Shown: piece after piece, positions 1 to 8,490 of the stretch | Layout of the letters: every line of letters starts with the position of its first letter | Position numbering within the stretch: position 1 is the first letter of the stretch | NCBI GenBank assembly: GCA_964544635.1 | Contig: CAZJCK010000007.1 | Location: 1 to 64,000, forward strand | DNA: 64,000 bases | Direction of reading: 5' to 3' | Source of the DNA: CAZJCK01 sp964544635 | Lineage (GTDB): Bacteria; Zixibacteria; MSB-5A5; GN15; FEB-12 | Notes under the pieces: generated by a model | Databases searched by the model: none | Seen by the model: the letters and a program-made list of their open reading frames with translations, nothing else | What the model was told of the DNA's origin: nothing | Made by a program: the position numbers and the translations under genes

Positions 1-1
1 A

Positions 2-1105
2 GTACATCGCTTTTCTGCCTGGGGAACGGTGCCGCTCTGCATCTGGTGGCTAATCGTCGGTTTTCGTGCCCAAGCGAAACCCTTACCGCCTGTCACCAGG
101 GCGCGACTATATGGCTGGAGCGGCGCTTCACTGTTGGTCGTTCTCATTCTGACCCTGCCCGGACTCTACTGGCTCACGACGCCCGACATTCTCCATGCCA
201 GATACTACGAATGGCAGCCGGTTCGTGTTGACGGCGCCGGGTATGATCGCGCCTGGCGCGCCGCTGGATATGTCGAGCTCCCGGCCCATGGCGGCAGTCT
301 GTTCCCCCACGGTACGACCTCGCTTAAGATCTGGGCGGTCCGTCATGCCTTTGACTTGTACCTCCTCGTTCGTTGGGGCGACGACAACCCATCGACCAAT
401 CGCTGGCTGGAAAAGACTGATGACGGTTGGATTGAGCTGCAAACCGAGTCGAAGGGATTGTTTGGAGAGCGCATCTGGTGGGAAGATAACATGGCAATCT
501 CGATCAGCAGGACCCCTGGCGGCTGTGCATCAACCTGTCATCTCACGCCCGACCGCGACCGCCCCGGATATCATGCAACCGAACGGGACACCGTTGATAC
601 CTGGCGCTGGTACGCCATTCGCAGCACGCCGGTGGCGCGGATGGAGGATGGGTGGTGGGGACCGTCGCATGACGCCGAACGGTCAATGCACGTCGATAAC
701 CGGCCTGGCGGTGGCTACACCTCCAACCTCAACGCCGACTGGAAGCAACCGTACCTGGTTCCATCGCGACCCTGGCGCCGGCCATGGATCGATGTCGAGT
801 CACCGCTGGTGTCGCCTTACTTCCACGAATCGGTGTCACTCCCCATCGGCCATCGGGTGCCGGCAGTAATCGTCGCACCGTCGTCCGGAGACGCTACCGA
901 TGTCGAGGTGCGGGCACGCTGGGAGAACGGCTTCTGGACGGTTGAGATGCGTCGACGCATCTCGACCAACTCACCGTTCGACGTCTCATTCACCAGTCGC
1001 GATACGGTCTATCTCTCAATAGCGCTGTTCAATAACGCCGAGAAGCATCACGCCATGGTCTTCAGGTCCATCCAGTTGGTCGTCGATCCCCTGCCCAAAG
1101 ACTGA
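2..1105 (+). CDS. Ethylbenzene-dehydrogenase-related haem-binding protein, membrane-anchored (5' partial)
   Basis: The reading frame is open to the left edge, so the true start lies outside the window; a GTG at 29 is an internal candidate. The visible N-terminus has two hydrophobic stretches (before base 70, and about 145-200), so the protein is anchored, perhaps as the tail of a cytochrome-b-like membrane protein. The rest resembles the EB_dh/DMSO-reductase gamma-like haem domain. It has an early beta-strand region reading LYLLVRWGDD, a C-x3-C-H motif (GCASTCH, about 520-540) and a downstream DTWRWYA motif, which are typical landmarks of that family. The likely role is periplasmic electron transfer next to a molybdo-enzyme or cytochrome complex encoded upstream. 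The gene ends one base before the convergent gene at 1107. The family call is fairly firm; the electron partner is unknown. Confidence 0.7.
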   Translation, partial: VHRFSAWGTVPLCIWWLIVGFRAQAKPLPPVTRARLYGWSGASLLVVLILTLPGLYWLTTPDILHARYYEWQPVRVDGAGYDRAWRAAGYVELPAHGGSLFPHGTTSLKIWAVRHAFDLYLLVRWGDDNPSTNRWLEKTDDGWIELQTESKGLFGERIWWEDNMAISISRTPGGCASTCHLTPDRDRPGYHATERDTVDTWRWYAIRSTPVARMEDGWWGPSHDAERSMHVDNRPGGGYTSNLNADWKQPYLVPSRPWRRPWIDVESPLVSPYFHESVSLPIGHRVPAVIVAPSSGDATDVEVRARWENGFWTVEMRRRISTNSPFDVSFTSRDTVYLSIALFNNAEKHHAMVFRSIQLVVDPLPKD

Positions 1106-1106
1106 T

Positions 1107-2258
1107 TTACGGGCACACCGCCGGCCCGGTACCACCGTTAAAGAGGTAGTCGACGAGGAACGACAGGTCGATTGGATCGGCCGGCGTCGCATCACCGTTG
1201 ATATCCGCTTCTTCCGGACAGGGCGCGCTCGGGCCGGTCCCGAACAGGAAATCGACAAAGTAAGAAAGATCGATCGGGTCGGCATCTACACTGTCACCGT
1301 TCACGTCACCGGTCGAACCGACACAGCAATTCTCGCAGGCATCGCCGATACCATTGGAGTTGCCGTCAGCTTGCGACGGGTTGGCCAGCGACGGACAGTT
1401 GTCGACATCGGCACAGAAACCGTCACCGTCAATATCGTTGTTAAAATCGTTGGGGCAGTCGTCACAAGCGTCGCCAATACCGTCACTGTCAGCGTCGGCC
1501 TGCGTCGGATTCGACAGCAGCGGGCAGTTATCGACAATGTCGCACACGCTGTCGCCATCACCGTCCACGCAACAGGCATCAGACACCGTCTCGCCGGTAA
1601 TGGTGAACAGCGGACGGCCCGGCTGGGGGTTCCAGAAAACATCCCAGTCGTACCAGACTGAATCGCGCAGGTAGAACAGTTCGCATTCGTCCGGTTCGGA
1701 GATAACGTCGAATACGATTGATGGATACGGCCCGGCTGATGGGTCGGTGTACTCGATGCCGATGAATACCGGTTCACCTATACAGCATGGTGTGGTGAAA
1801 CTCACAGTGCCGATATTGGGATAGTCGAAGGTAGCTTCGTCGGCGCTTACCGACACGCGGCACAGTTCCACGCCGGGCGCCCAGCAGTCAACATCGACGG
1901 AGTCACGCGAGTAGACGATGATATCGAGCTCGACCGGGTAGTCGAAGTCGTTGTTGCGGTCGAACAGCGGGAACGAAATTGTCTGTATCTCGAACGGGTA
2001 GGTCGGGCTGCCGCACGTTGACGGATCGTAATAGCCGACCACGGCGTCGCCTGACTCAATGCCGGAAAAGAAGCCAAGTACAGTATCGGACGGTTGCGAG
2101 TTGTCGAGGCTGCACGAATCTCCGGCCGCCATCGGGGCGGGCCATTTCAACCGGTATTCCGGAACGAACGTTTCGAATGACTGCGGCTCTATCTCAGACG
2201 CATGCGCGGCTGATATGATCAGTGAGGTAAGACAAATAGCAGTGACCAATCGGACCAT
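1107..2258 (-). CDS. Secreted thrombospondin type 3 repeat / dockerin-like protein
   Basis: 383 residues. The start is an ATG preceded by AAGGAGGG, then a signal peptide (about residues 1-20, ending AHAS). Residues about 25-225 form an all-beta region with several cysteines and no family I recognise. Residues about 228-315 hold thrombospondin-3-like calcium repeats of the type DxDxDxxxDxxDNCP...ADxDxDGIGDAC. The C-terminus has a dockerin-like pair of calcium loops (GDVNGD...DPIDLS and ADINGD...DPIDLS, each followed by a short helix ending in DFLF or DYLF). No sorting domain follows; the protein ends CP. It resembles the tail of the decayed gene at 49405. The likely role is a calcium-stabilised surface or extracellular protein; any binding partner is unknown. 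Confidence 0.75.
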   Translation of the reverse strand: MVRLVTAICLTSLIISAAHASEIEPQSFETFVPEYRLKWPAPMAAGDSCSLDNSQPSDTVLGFFSGIESGDAVVGYYDPSTCGSPTYPFEIQTISFPLFDRNNDFDYPVELDIIVYSRDSVDVDCWAPGVELCRVSVSADEATFDYPNIGTVSFTTPCCIGEPVFIGIEYTDPSAGPYPSIVFDVISEPDECELFYLRDSVWYDWDVFWNPQPGRPLFTITGETVSDACCVDGDGDSVCDIVDNCPLLSNPTQADADSDGIGDACDDCPNDFNNDIDGDGFCADVDNCPSLANPSQADGNSNGIGDACENCCVGSTGDVNGDSVDADPIDLSYFVDFLFGTGPSAPCPEEADINGDATPADPIDLSFLVDYLFNGGTGPAVCP

Positions 2259-2375
2259 GGCGACCCTCCTTGTGTGGCGGCAGTTATGTCGGGCGTGTGT
2301 GTGATGTCGGTTTCGGCGCGCCGGCGGCGCCGGTGGACAGTGGGAAGATAGCCAATTTGTCAGAATCGGTCAAGT

Positions 2376-3353
2376 TCAGTCCGCAGGAAGGGCTTTGCTG
2401 ACGTCTACCGACGGATCGATAGCTATCGTGTCCGGCAGGAGCGATTCGACCGGGTACGGTCTGGCGTCGCCGACTATCACCCGGATCATGTAAATCATGT
2501 CGGCGACGGTCATTGAAAGACCATCCAGGTTGCAGTCGCCGGCCCGAATCTGTTGCTCGACGTCTTTCGTGAGCACCGATTCGCCCGAGACAAAGTAGTT
2601 CGACATCAGTACGGCGTCGGCAATAGTAAACGCATCGCCGTCGAGGTTGACATCGCCCGGCTGTGGTGCGTCGAGATCACACATCATCTCGATCCAGCCG
2701 TTGTGGAATTCGACGCCCCGAATCGCCAGTTCCAGAATTTCGCCGATACATTCGTTTGGCGCCCCAAGATGTGTCGGGAAGGTATCGGGCGGTGGCGTAT
2801 CGATGAGATAAGGGTCAAAGATCGCCTGGGAATGGTATGCAGTGTCGGTTGGATTAACGCTTACAAGGATGTTGTCACCACAATTGAGCCAGTAAAACCG
2901 CACCGGCAACGAAGCGCAGTTCAGCACCGGACTATTGTCAATTACGACCCTGAAACTGAACAACGTGTCGTATGGCTGCAACTCAAAACAGCTCGCGCTG
3001 CCGTCCGCCCTACCGAACGCCTGCAGGATGGTGCGCGATTCACCTGGAATCGGCGGCAACTGGAGCAGTCTATACTCGAAGCGCCCCCACTGGCAACGCT
3101 GCAATGCCGGTCCGGGTGCAGCGCCTACGAACGTAATCTCAGCATGATCTATCATTACGTTGAAGCGAAAATAGCCGACAGCCTCCGCTCCACTGACATG
3201 TTCCACGAACATGGTAACGGTATCGCCCGACTCGACCTCTTCGACATGGCCGATACGAATCTCGAACGGATTGTCAAGTTGGGCGGCTGTGCTTGAAGCG
3301 ACAGCGCAAACAATCGTTGCTGTCAGCAGTGAATGCTTTGGCAGCCCCAACAT
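2376..3353 (-). CDS. Secreted cohesin-like plus dockerin-like protein
   Basis: 325 residues with a signal peptide (about 1-24, ending TAAQ). The first domain (about 28-165) looks like the cohesin-type beta-sandwich also seen in its two upstream neighbours: a VESGDTVTMFVEH-like opening, then F/Y-rich strands and a CxW...F/YEYR motif. A dockerin-like domain (about 235-300) carries two calcium loops, GDVNLDGDAFTIADAV and GDCNLDGLSMTVADMI. Unlike the two neighbours it lacks the C-terminal NYPNPFNP sorting domain and ends in a short polar tail, so it may be retained differently or secreted freely. The start has a GGGGAGGGGGAT ribosome site. It lies 12 bases downstream of the 3366-4889 gene, so the two are probably co-transcribed. 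Confidence 0.75.
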   Translation of the reverse strand: MLGLPKHSLLTATIVCAVASSTAAQLDNPFEIRIGHVEEVESGDTVTMFVEHVSGAEAVGYFRFNVMIDHAEITFVGAAPGPALQRCQWGRFEYRLLQLPPIPGESRTILQAFGRADGSASCFELQPYDTLFSFRVVIDNSPVLNCASLPVRFYWLNCGDNILVSVNPTDTAYHSQAIFDPYLIDTPPPDTFPTHLGAPNECIGEILELAIRGVEFHNGWIEMMCDLDAPQPGDVNLDGDAFTIADAVLMSNYFVSGESVLTKDVEQQIRAGDCNLDGLSMTVADMIYMIRVIVGDARPYPVESLLPDTIAIDPSVDVSKALPAD

Positions 3354-3365
3354 ATCCCCCTCCCC

Positions 3366-4889
3366 TTATTTTAACAGCATCATTTTTCTGGTTTGCTTGA
3401 CACCATCGATTTCGACGGTGTAGAAGTAGACGCCCGAGGCGTACGCCGAGCCATCCCAATCCACACGCACTATCCCCGCCTCAGCAGCACCCGACAGATC
3501 ATCGATCACCTGGCCCACGGCGTTGGTAACCGTGAGCCGGTAGTCCGATGCACCGGGTATGGCAAATTCGATGGTTGTACCGGGATTGAACGGGTTGGGG
3601 TAGTTCTGGTAGAGCACGAACGACGCCGGGAGCAGCTTCTGGAGTCGATAGGGTTGTCCACCCGGGCCGGCCAGTTCGCCGTGAATAAGCTCGCCGTCAA
3701 TGCCACTCAGCACTTCACCGACAAAGGTGCGCTCCGCTTCAAAGCTGTACACAACAATTGTCGTATAGTTGGAATCGGAATGATACTCGGATTGTATCTT
3801 CATCTGGTCTGCGATAAGGACCGGAGTTATCTCGCCCTCAACTTTCAGCAACAGGCCCGCCGCCGGCTCATCAACACTGAACCGGCCGTTCTCGAGTTCA
3901 TAGTCGGTCGATTGGTCGGGAAACCGGAAGCCCGAGTCAGGGGGTGAAACCAGTCCGTTGATAACATTGGCTATCAGGATGAAGTCGGCAATGCTATAGT
4001 CGTTGCCGTCGAGATTACAGTCAGCGGCCGCCTTCTGACCGTACAGATTGATCTGGAAGACCTCAGTCCCCTTCGCGAGATACTCCAGCAACAGCACAGC
4101 ATCGGCAATCTCCCACTGTTCGCCATTAAGATTTACATCACCGTTGATTGGCGGTACGCCGGCACAAATGTTGTCGATGCCGCCGTTCAAAAAGTCTACA
4201 CCACGATATGTTTCCGGTTGGATCTGGCCCTGCTCTTCAATACAAAACTCGGGATGCCCGAAGTAGGTCGGGAGCTTCGTTACACTCGGATCGGCCATAG
4301 AGTAGTTGGTGTCAAGCGGCTCCAATGCCGCAGCCTCAAAGTCGTACACGTGGCGCGACAACAAGAGCGTTTCGGGATCGGACAGTCGTACCTGGTTATC
4401 GGTGCAATGGTACCAGAAGAATCGAATGGGGGAGTACATGCAGTTCTTAGCCGGATCATAGCTATTTTGGAATCTCATGGTGAACAGCACCTGGTCGTCG
4501 CTGAACTGCATGCATGACGGATGCAGGTTTCCGTTGTTGACTTCAGCGAACGCAATGACTCGCAGCAGCCCGTCCGGGCACATCGAATTGTCGCAGGTCA
4601 GGTCGCCCGACATCCGATAATTGAAGTACTCCCAACCACAGGAATCGACGGGAGCACCGGGAAATACGTCTAGAAGTGTCAGTGCTGCGTCATACTTGAT
4701 AAGAAGGTCGAAGGCGTCGACCTGACTGTTGCCCGAACGAATAGTTACCGGAATATCGACAAGCGCACCGGGTACCGGAGGGGTGCCGATCGTTCGGTCT
4801 ATTCTTACTATCACCGGATTCTCGGTATACTCCTGCGCCATGCCGGACAGAGCCAGGCATAAAGTCAATAGTACAACTGTCGCTCGCAT
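3366..4889 (-). CDS. Secreted cohesin-like/dockerin-like protein with C-terminal sorting domain
   Basis: 507 residues from the ATG at 4889, which has AGGGGC upstream; a GTG 15 bases earlier is less likely. A signal peptide (about 1-19, ending GMAQ) is followed by a cohesin-like sandwich (about 25-190; motif AFDLLIKYDAALTLL). A dockerin-like module follows (about 245-315; GDVNLNGEQWEIADAV and ADCNLDGNDYSIADFI), then a spacer domain. The C-terminal domain of about 85 residues starts at QNYPNPFNPGTTIEF and ends KMMLLK, the FlgD-like/type-A sorting domain used for surface export in T9SS-like systems. It is paralogous in order and spacing to the 5058-6548 gene. Cohesin-like and dockerin-like modules in one chain allow either internal folding or polymer assembly; which applies cannot be read here. 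Confidence 0.8.
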   Translation of the reverse strand: MRATVVLLTLCLALSGMAQEYTENPVIVRIDRTIGTPPVPGALVDIPVTIRSGNSQVDAFDLLIKYDAALTLLDVFPGAPVDSCGWEYFNYRMSGDLTCDNSMCPDGLLRVIAFAEVNNGNLHPSCMQFSDDQVLFTMRFQNSYDPAKNCMYSPIRFFWYHCTDNQVRLSDPETLLLSRHVYDFEAAALEPLDTNYSMADPSVTKLPTYFGHPEFCIEEQGQIQPETYRGVDFLNGGIDNICAGVPPINGDVNLNGEQWEIADAVLLLEYLAKGTEVFQINLYGQKAAADCNLDGNDYSIADFILIANVINGLVSPPDSGFRFPDQSTDYELENGRFSVDEPAAGLLLKVEGEITPVLIADQMKIQSEYHSDSNYTTIVVYSFEAERTFVGEVLSGIDGELIHGELAGPGGQPYRLQKLLPASFVLYQNYPNPFNPGTTIEFAIPGASDYRLTVTNAVGQVIDDLSGAAEAGIVRVDWDGSAYASGVYFYTVEIDGVKQTRKMMLLK

Positions 4890-5004
4890 AAAAGCCCCTG
4901 ACACCTAAGAGTTCAGATCGATGGGTATCGAAATGTATCTGTATACCCGTCCGCAAGATACATTATCACCCTGATTTGGCAAGGCGTATTTGACCCCAAA
5001 AAAG

Positions 5005-5032
5005 ACGGCCGCCGTAGGGGGACGGCGGCCGT
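5005..5032 (-). terminator. Intrinsic terminator of the 5058-6548 gene
   Basis: A perfect 11-bp stem (ACGGCCGCCGT / ACGGCGGCCGT) with a 6-base loop is followed on the minus strand by a run of six T. It separates the 5058-6548 gene from the 3366-4889 gene, so these paralogues are separate transcription units. Confidence 0.9.
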
Positions 5033-5057
5033 GGCGCGGTAAGTGTAAGAGGTGTGG

Positions 5058-6548
5058 TTATTTGAGTAACATCATCTTGCGGGAGGCGGAATAGCTCCCC
5101 GCGTCCAGACGGTAGAGATAGACGCCTGAAGCAACTCCGGAGGCATCCCATTCGATCTCAACCGGGCCGGCTGTCGCGGCCGTACCACGGAATTCCTCTA
5201 CAACCTGACCCTGTATATTGACAATTGTCAGCGTATAATCCGACTCTGCTGCCAGCGAAAAGCTGATCGTCGTGGTCGGATTAAACGGGTTCGGATAGTT
5301 TTGAGCCAACTCAAAGCCCGACGGTAGTTCTTTGGCCGCAACCGGCATGCCCTGGTAGGTTGCGAACTCAACCAAGCGCAGCTCACCACCAAGCCCGCTC
5401 AGGAACTTTCCGTTAAATGCCCGATCCCGCTCTATACTGTAGACGAGGATTCGCGTCTCATCGGCTTCGGCATGATACTGGTACTTGAGTTCCATACCAT
5501 GCGCCTCCAGCTCCGGCTCGACCCGTCCACCCACAATCACATGCGCCGCACCAAGAGTCTGGTCGACAGTCAGCGCACCATCGTCAAAACAGTATCCGAC
5601 TGCAATCGGCGCCAGTTTCGGGATAGCGTCGGCATCCCCGACCACGATACGGATCAACCGAACCAGGTCGGCAACCGATAAAGTCAGGCCGTCGGCATTG
5701 ACATCCGAGGCTGCAATCTGTCCGGCCGGGCTGAGCTTGAACACGCCCAATCCAAGCACGAAGTAGTTGGAATACATGACGGCATCGGCAATCTCGTTGG
5801 CCTGGCCGTTAAGGTTGATATCGCCGCGATCATCAATACTGTCGGCACAGACAATCTCCACGCCGCCGTTGTAAAAGTCGATGAACCGGATGGGGGACGG
5901 TTTCCCCGGTTCTTCGTTGATACAGTTGGAGCCGGCGCCGAAGAAACTCGGATAATTTGTGTGGCTGGTGTCGTCGATTCGCCCTGACCAGGTATTCTGG
6001 TAGACATGCCGGCTGATCAAAAGGGTGTCGCCGGCGACATTGGACAGGGTGTTATCGCCGCAGTCGTACCAGACAAAGTTGATCGGCACAAACTGACACT
6101 CAAACGTGCGATCGTCGGTGACGAGAAAATCGAGAGTGAACATCGCTTCACCGGGATCAATCGTGAAGCAGTCGGGATGATTGGCGCCGTTATTGGTTTC
6201 GGCGATGCCGACAATTCGAACAAACCCGGTGGCACAGTTGCTGCAGTTGCCGATGGGATTATTCCGGTAGGTGAAGTACTCCCAGCCGCAGCCGCCGGCA
6301 AAGAGGGCGTTGCCCGGCATGGCGTTGCGCAGCGACAGCGCCGAGGCATCGTACTTGATCAATAGATCGAAGCCGCCGAACGGACTGCCGCCGTCACGAT
6401 AGAGTACATCGACAAACTCATGCTGGCCCTGGAAGGTGCGGTCGGTCGACTCGATCTCGAGTACGTGTGGCCCCGGCGTTTGCGCCGATGCCTCGATACC
6501 GATCGTGACAAGACTGACCAGGAGTACAAGCAGCCCCAGACGATTCAT
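5058..6548 (-). CDS. Secreted cohesin-like/dockerin-like protein with C-terminal sorting domain
   Basis: 496 residues from an ATG with AAGGAACC upstream. The signal peptide spans about 1-22 (ending ASAQ). The cohesin-like sandwich spans about 28-185 (motif GGFDLLIKYDASALSL, then a CGWEYFTYR motif shared with the neighbour). The dockerin-like module (about 240-310) has GDINLNGQANEIADAV and SDVNADGLTLSVADLV calcium loops. The sorting domain opens QNYPNPFNPTTTISF and ends KMMLLK. It is a clear tandem paralogue of the 3366-4889 gene. It is likely exposed on the cell surface and calcium-loaded; ligand unknown. Confidence 0.8.
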   Translation of the reverse strand: MNRLGLLVLLVSLVTIGIEASAQTPGPHVLEIESTDRTFQGQHEFVDVLYRDGGSPFGGFDLLIKYDASALSLRNAMPGNALFAGGCGWEYFTYRNNPIGNCSNCATGFVRIVGIAETNNGANHPDCFTIDPGEAMFTLDFLVTDDRTFECQFVPINFVWYDCGDNTLSNVAGDTLLISRHVYQNTWSGRIDDTSHTNYPSFFGAGSNCINEEPGKPSPIRFIDFYNGGVEIVCADSIDDRGDINLNGQANEIADAVMYSNYFVLGLGVFKLSPAGQIAASDVNADGLTLSVADLVRLIRIVVGDADAIPKLAPIAVGYCFDDGALTVDQTLGAAHVIVGGRVEPELEAHGMELKYQYHAEADETRILVYSIERDRAFNGKFLSGLGGELRLVEFATYQGMPVAAKELPSGFELAQNYPNPFNPTTTISFSLAAESDYTLTIVNIQGQVVEEFRGTAATAGPVEIEWDASGVASGVYLYRLDAGSYSASRKMMLLK

Positions 6549-6778
6549 TTTCGGTTCCTTCTCTTCTCTTTTTCTTCAGCACACCAGTGCGGCCACATCG
6601 AAGCAAACGCATTCGATGCGCCGGTCATTGTTCCCCCGACTCGCAATGCAATGAGTGCTTGTCGGCGGTGCAGTCCGTGCGTGTCGTCGTACAATGTGCG
6701 AAGCGGGAATCTTAGCGGCCTGACCTGGACGGTCCCGGCCTCCTGTAACAGTCGATTCGACCCTGTGAGGAGAGGCTG

Positions 6779-6819
6779 TTGTAGCAACTACAAAATACGC
6801 CAAAATCTCGTTTCGTCAA
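6779..6819 (-). promoter_or_regulatory. Candidate sigma-70 promoter and palindrome for the 5058-6548 gene
   Basis: Read on the minus strand: TTGACG (6819-6814), a 16-base spacer and TATTTT (6797-6792). A 15-base palindrome TTGTAG-CAA-CTACAA (6779-6793) covers the predicted start site and could be an operator. The rest of the 6549-6933 gap shows no gene; it is a leader of about 240 bases plus the end of rarA. Confidence 0.45.
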
Positions 6820-6933
6820 GGCCTATCCATGGCTCACTGGCCTCTATGATCGTGTAGAACGCTTAAGATCGTATAAAAGTTTCGTTAGGAAGTGGTTAAA
6901 CCGTGAATGGTGAAATAACCGGGCGAACGGAGA

Positions 6934-8277
6934 TCAACTCTTTTTGCGATCGGCCCGCCAGGCGCGGAACTTGTCGGCATACTCCTTAAAACGCGCCTCG
7001 CGGCCGACCTCCTTCGGCTCGAAATAGTGACAGTCGGCCAGCTGGTCGGGCAGATGGTTCTGATCAGTCAGGGCCTCGTCATAATCGTGGGCGTATTGAT
7101 AATCCTTGCCGTACCCCAGTTCCTTCATCAGATCGGTCGGGGCATTGCGCAGCCACAACGGTACCGGCAGGGAGCCATGTTCCTCGGCATCGCGGAGCGC
7201 TTTCTTATACCCGACGTACATGCTGTTGCTTTTTGGGGCACAGGCGAGGTAAACAACCAGTTGGGCGATGACCAGGTCGCCTTCCGGTGAGCCCAGGAAA
7301 TGGAAGGCGTCGCGGGTATTCAGCGCCAGCGTGAGGGCATAGCTGTCGGCCAGGCCGATATCCTCGACCGCCGCCCGGACCAGCCGTCGGATGATATACA
7401 TCGGGTCCTCGCCACCGTCGAGCATTCGCGCCAGCCAGTACATGGAAGCATCCGGGTCGCCCCCGCGGATTGACTTGTGCAAAGCCGATATCAGATTGAA
7501 GTGCTCCTCACCGCTCTTGTCGTACACGGCCGTTTTCTTCCCGGCCACGGCTTTGAGGTGGTCCAGCGTCAGGTGGGTGTCGGCGCCAGTGTAGGTTGCA
7601 ATCGCTTCCAGCAGGGTCAGCCCGCGTCGCGCGTCGCCGTCCGCCGCCGCCGCTATGGCAGCCGGCAGCGGATCGTCGGCGGTCAGGTTCATACCGCCCA
7701 GCCCGCGTTCCGGGTCGTCCAGCGCCCGGCGGATGATCTCCTCGAGGGCGGCGGGGGAGAGCCGCTGCAAGACATACACCCGCATCCGCGACAGCAACGC
7801 AGAGTTGATCTCGAACGACGGGTTTTCAGTCGTTGCACCGACCAGCACGATGTCTCCCTTTTCAACATACGGCAGGAAGGCATCCTGCTGCGCCTTGTTG
7901 AAGCGGTGGATTTCGTCGACGAAGATGTAGGTCCGGCGACCTGACATCTGATAATAGTGGCCCGCTTTCGAGATGATCTCTTTCACTTCCTTGATCGATG
8001 AGGTCACCGCCGAGAAGCGCACGAACTGGCCGTGGGTGGAACGGGCGATCACCTCGGCGAGCGTGGTCTTGCCGGAACCGGGCGGTCCCCAGAAGATCAG
8101 CGAGCTGACGGTGTCGGATTCGATCGCCTTGCGCAGCGAGGTCCCCGGCCCGACTACCTCTTCCTGGCCGACAAATTCATCGAGCGAGCGCGGACGCATC
8201 CGGTCAGCCAGCGGACGGCTGCTGCCGTTCTGCCTGGGATCAGTCGGCTGCGCCGGTTGCTGGTTAAAGAAATCCAT
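6934..8277 (-). CDS. rarA: Replication-associated recombination protein A (RarA/MgsA), AAA+ ATPase
   Basis: 447 residues from the ATG at 8277; an upstream in-frame start adds 13 residues without similarity. This AAA+ ATPase is related to clamp-loader subunits and RuvB and acts at stalled replication forks. The sequence shows the N-terminal LADRMRPRSLDEFVGQ box, Walker A GPPGSGKTT (about residues 64-72), Walker B FVDEIHRF, sensor 1 GATTENPSFE and the arginine-finger region SRMRV. The C-terminal lid and tetramerisation region contains HKSIRGGDPDASMYWLARML. Length is normal for the family. It is flanked by surface-protein genes and is probably transcribed alone. Very secure. Confidence 0.97.
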   Translation of the reverse strand: MDFFNQQPAQPTDPRQNGSSRPLADRMRPRSLDEFVGQEEVVGPGTSLRKAIESDTVSSLIFWGPPGSGKTTLAEVIARSTHGQFVRFSAVTSSIKEVKEIISKAGHYYQMSGRRTYIFVDEIHRFNKAQQDAFLPYVEKGDIVLVGATTENPSFEINSALLSRMRVYVLQRLSPAALEEIIRRALDDPERGLGGMNLTADDPLPAAIAAAADGDARRGLTLLEAIATYTGADTHLTLDHLKAVAGKKTAVYDKSGEEHFNLISALHKSIRGGDPDASMYWLARMLDGGEDPMYIIRRLVRAAVEDIGLADSYALTLALNTRDAFHFLGSPEGDLVIAQLVVYLACAPKSNSMYVGYKKALRDAEEHGSLPVPLWLRNAPTDLMKELGYGKDYQYAHDYDEALTDQNHLPDQLADCHYFEPKEVGREARFKEYADKFRAWRADRKKS

Positions 8278-8332
8278 GGCGGCAATATAGAGCCTGCTGC
8301 CCGGCGCCGCAATCACACCGGCGATTTCGCTA

Positions 8333-8361
8333 TTGACGAAATTCGGCTACCCGAGTATATT
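8333..8361 (+). promoter_or_regulatory. Sigma-70-type promoter for the 8491 gene
   Basis: TTGACG (8333-8338), a 17-base spacer and TATATT (8356-8361). The start would be near 8368, giving a leader of about 120 bases to the ATG at 8491, which has GAGGGAGAAGT upstream. Confidence 0.6.
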
Positions 8362-8490
8362 CACAACGGCATCAAATTGATCTGACATCCCGTCGAAACG
8401 TACCTGTCACTATTTCTTGGAAAGTTTGCGCCTATCGCATTCCAGGGCTAACGACTATCACAACCCTTCACTCTTGAACGAGGGAGAAGT

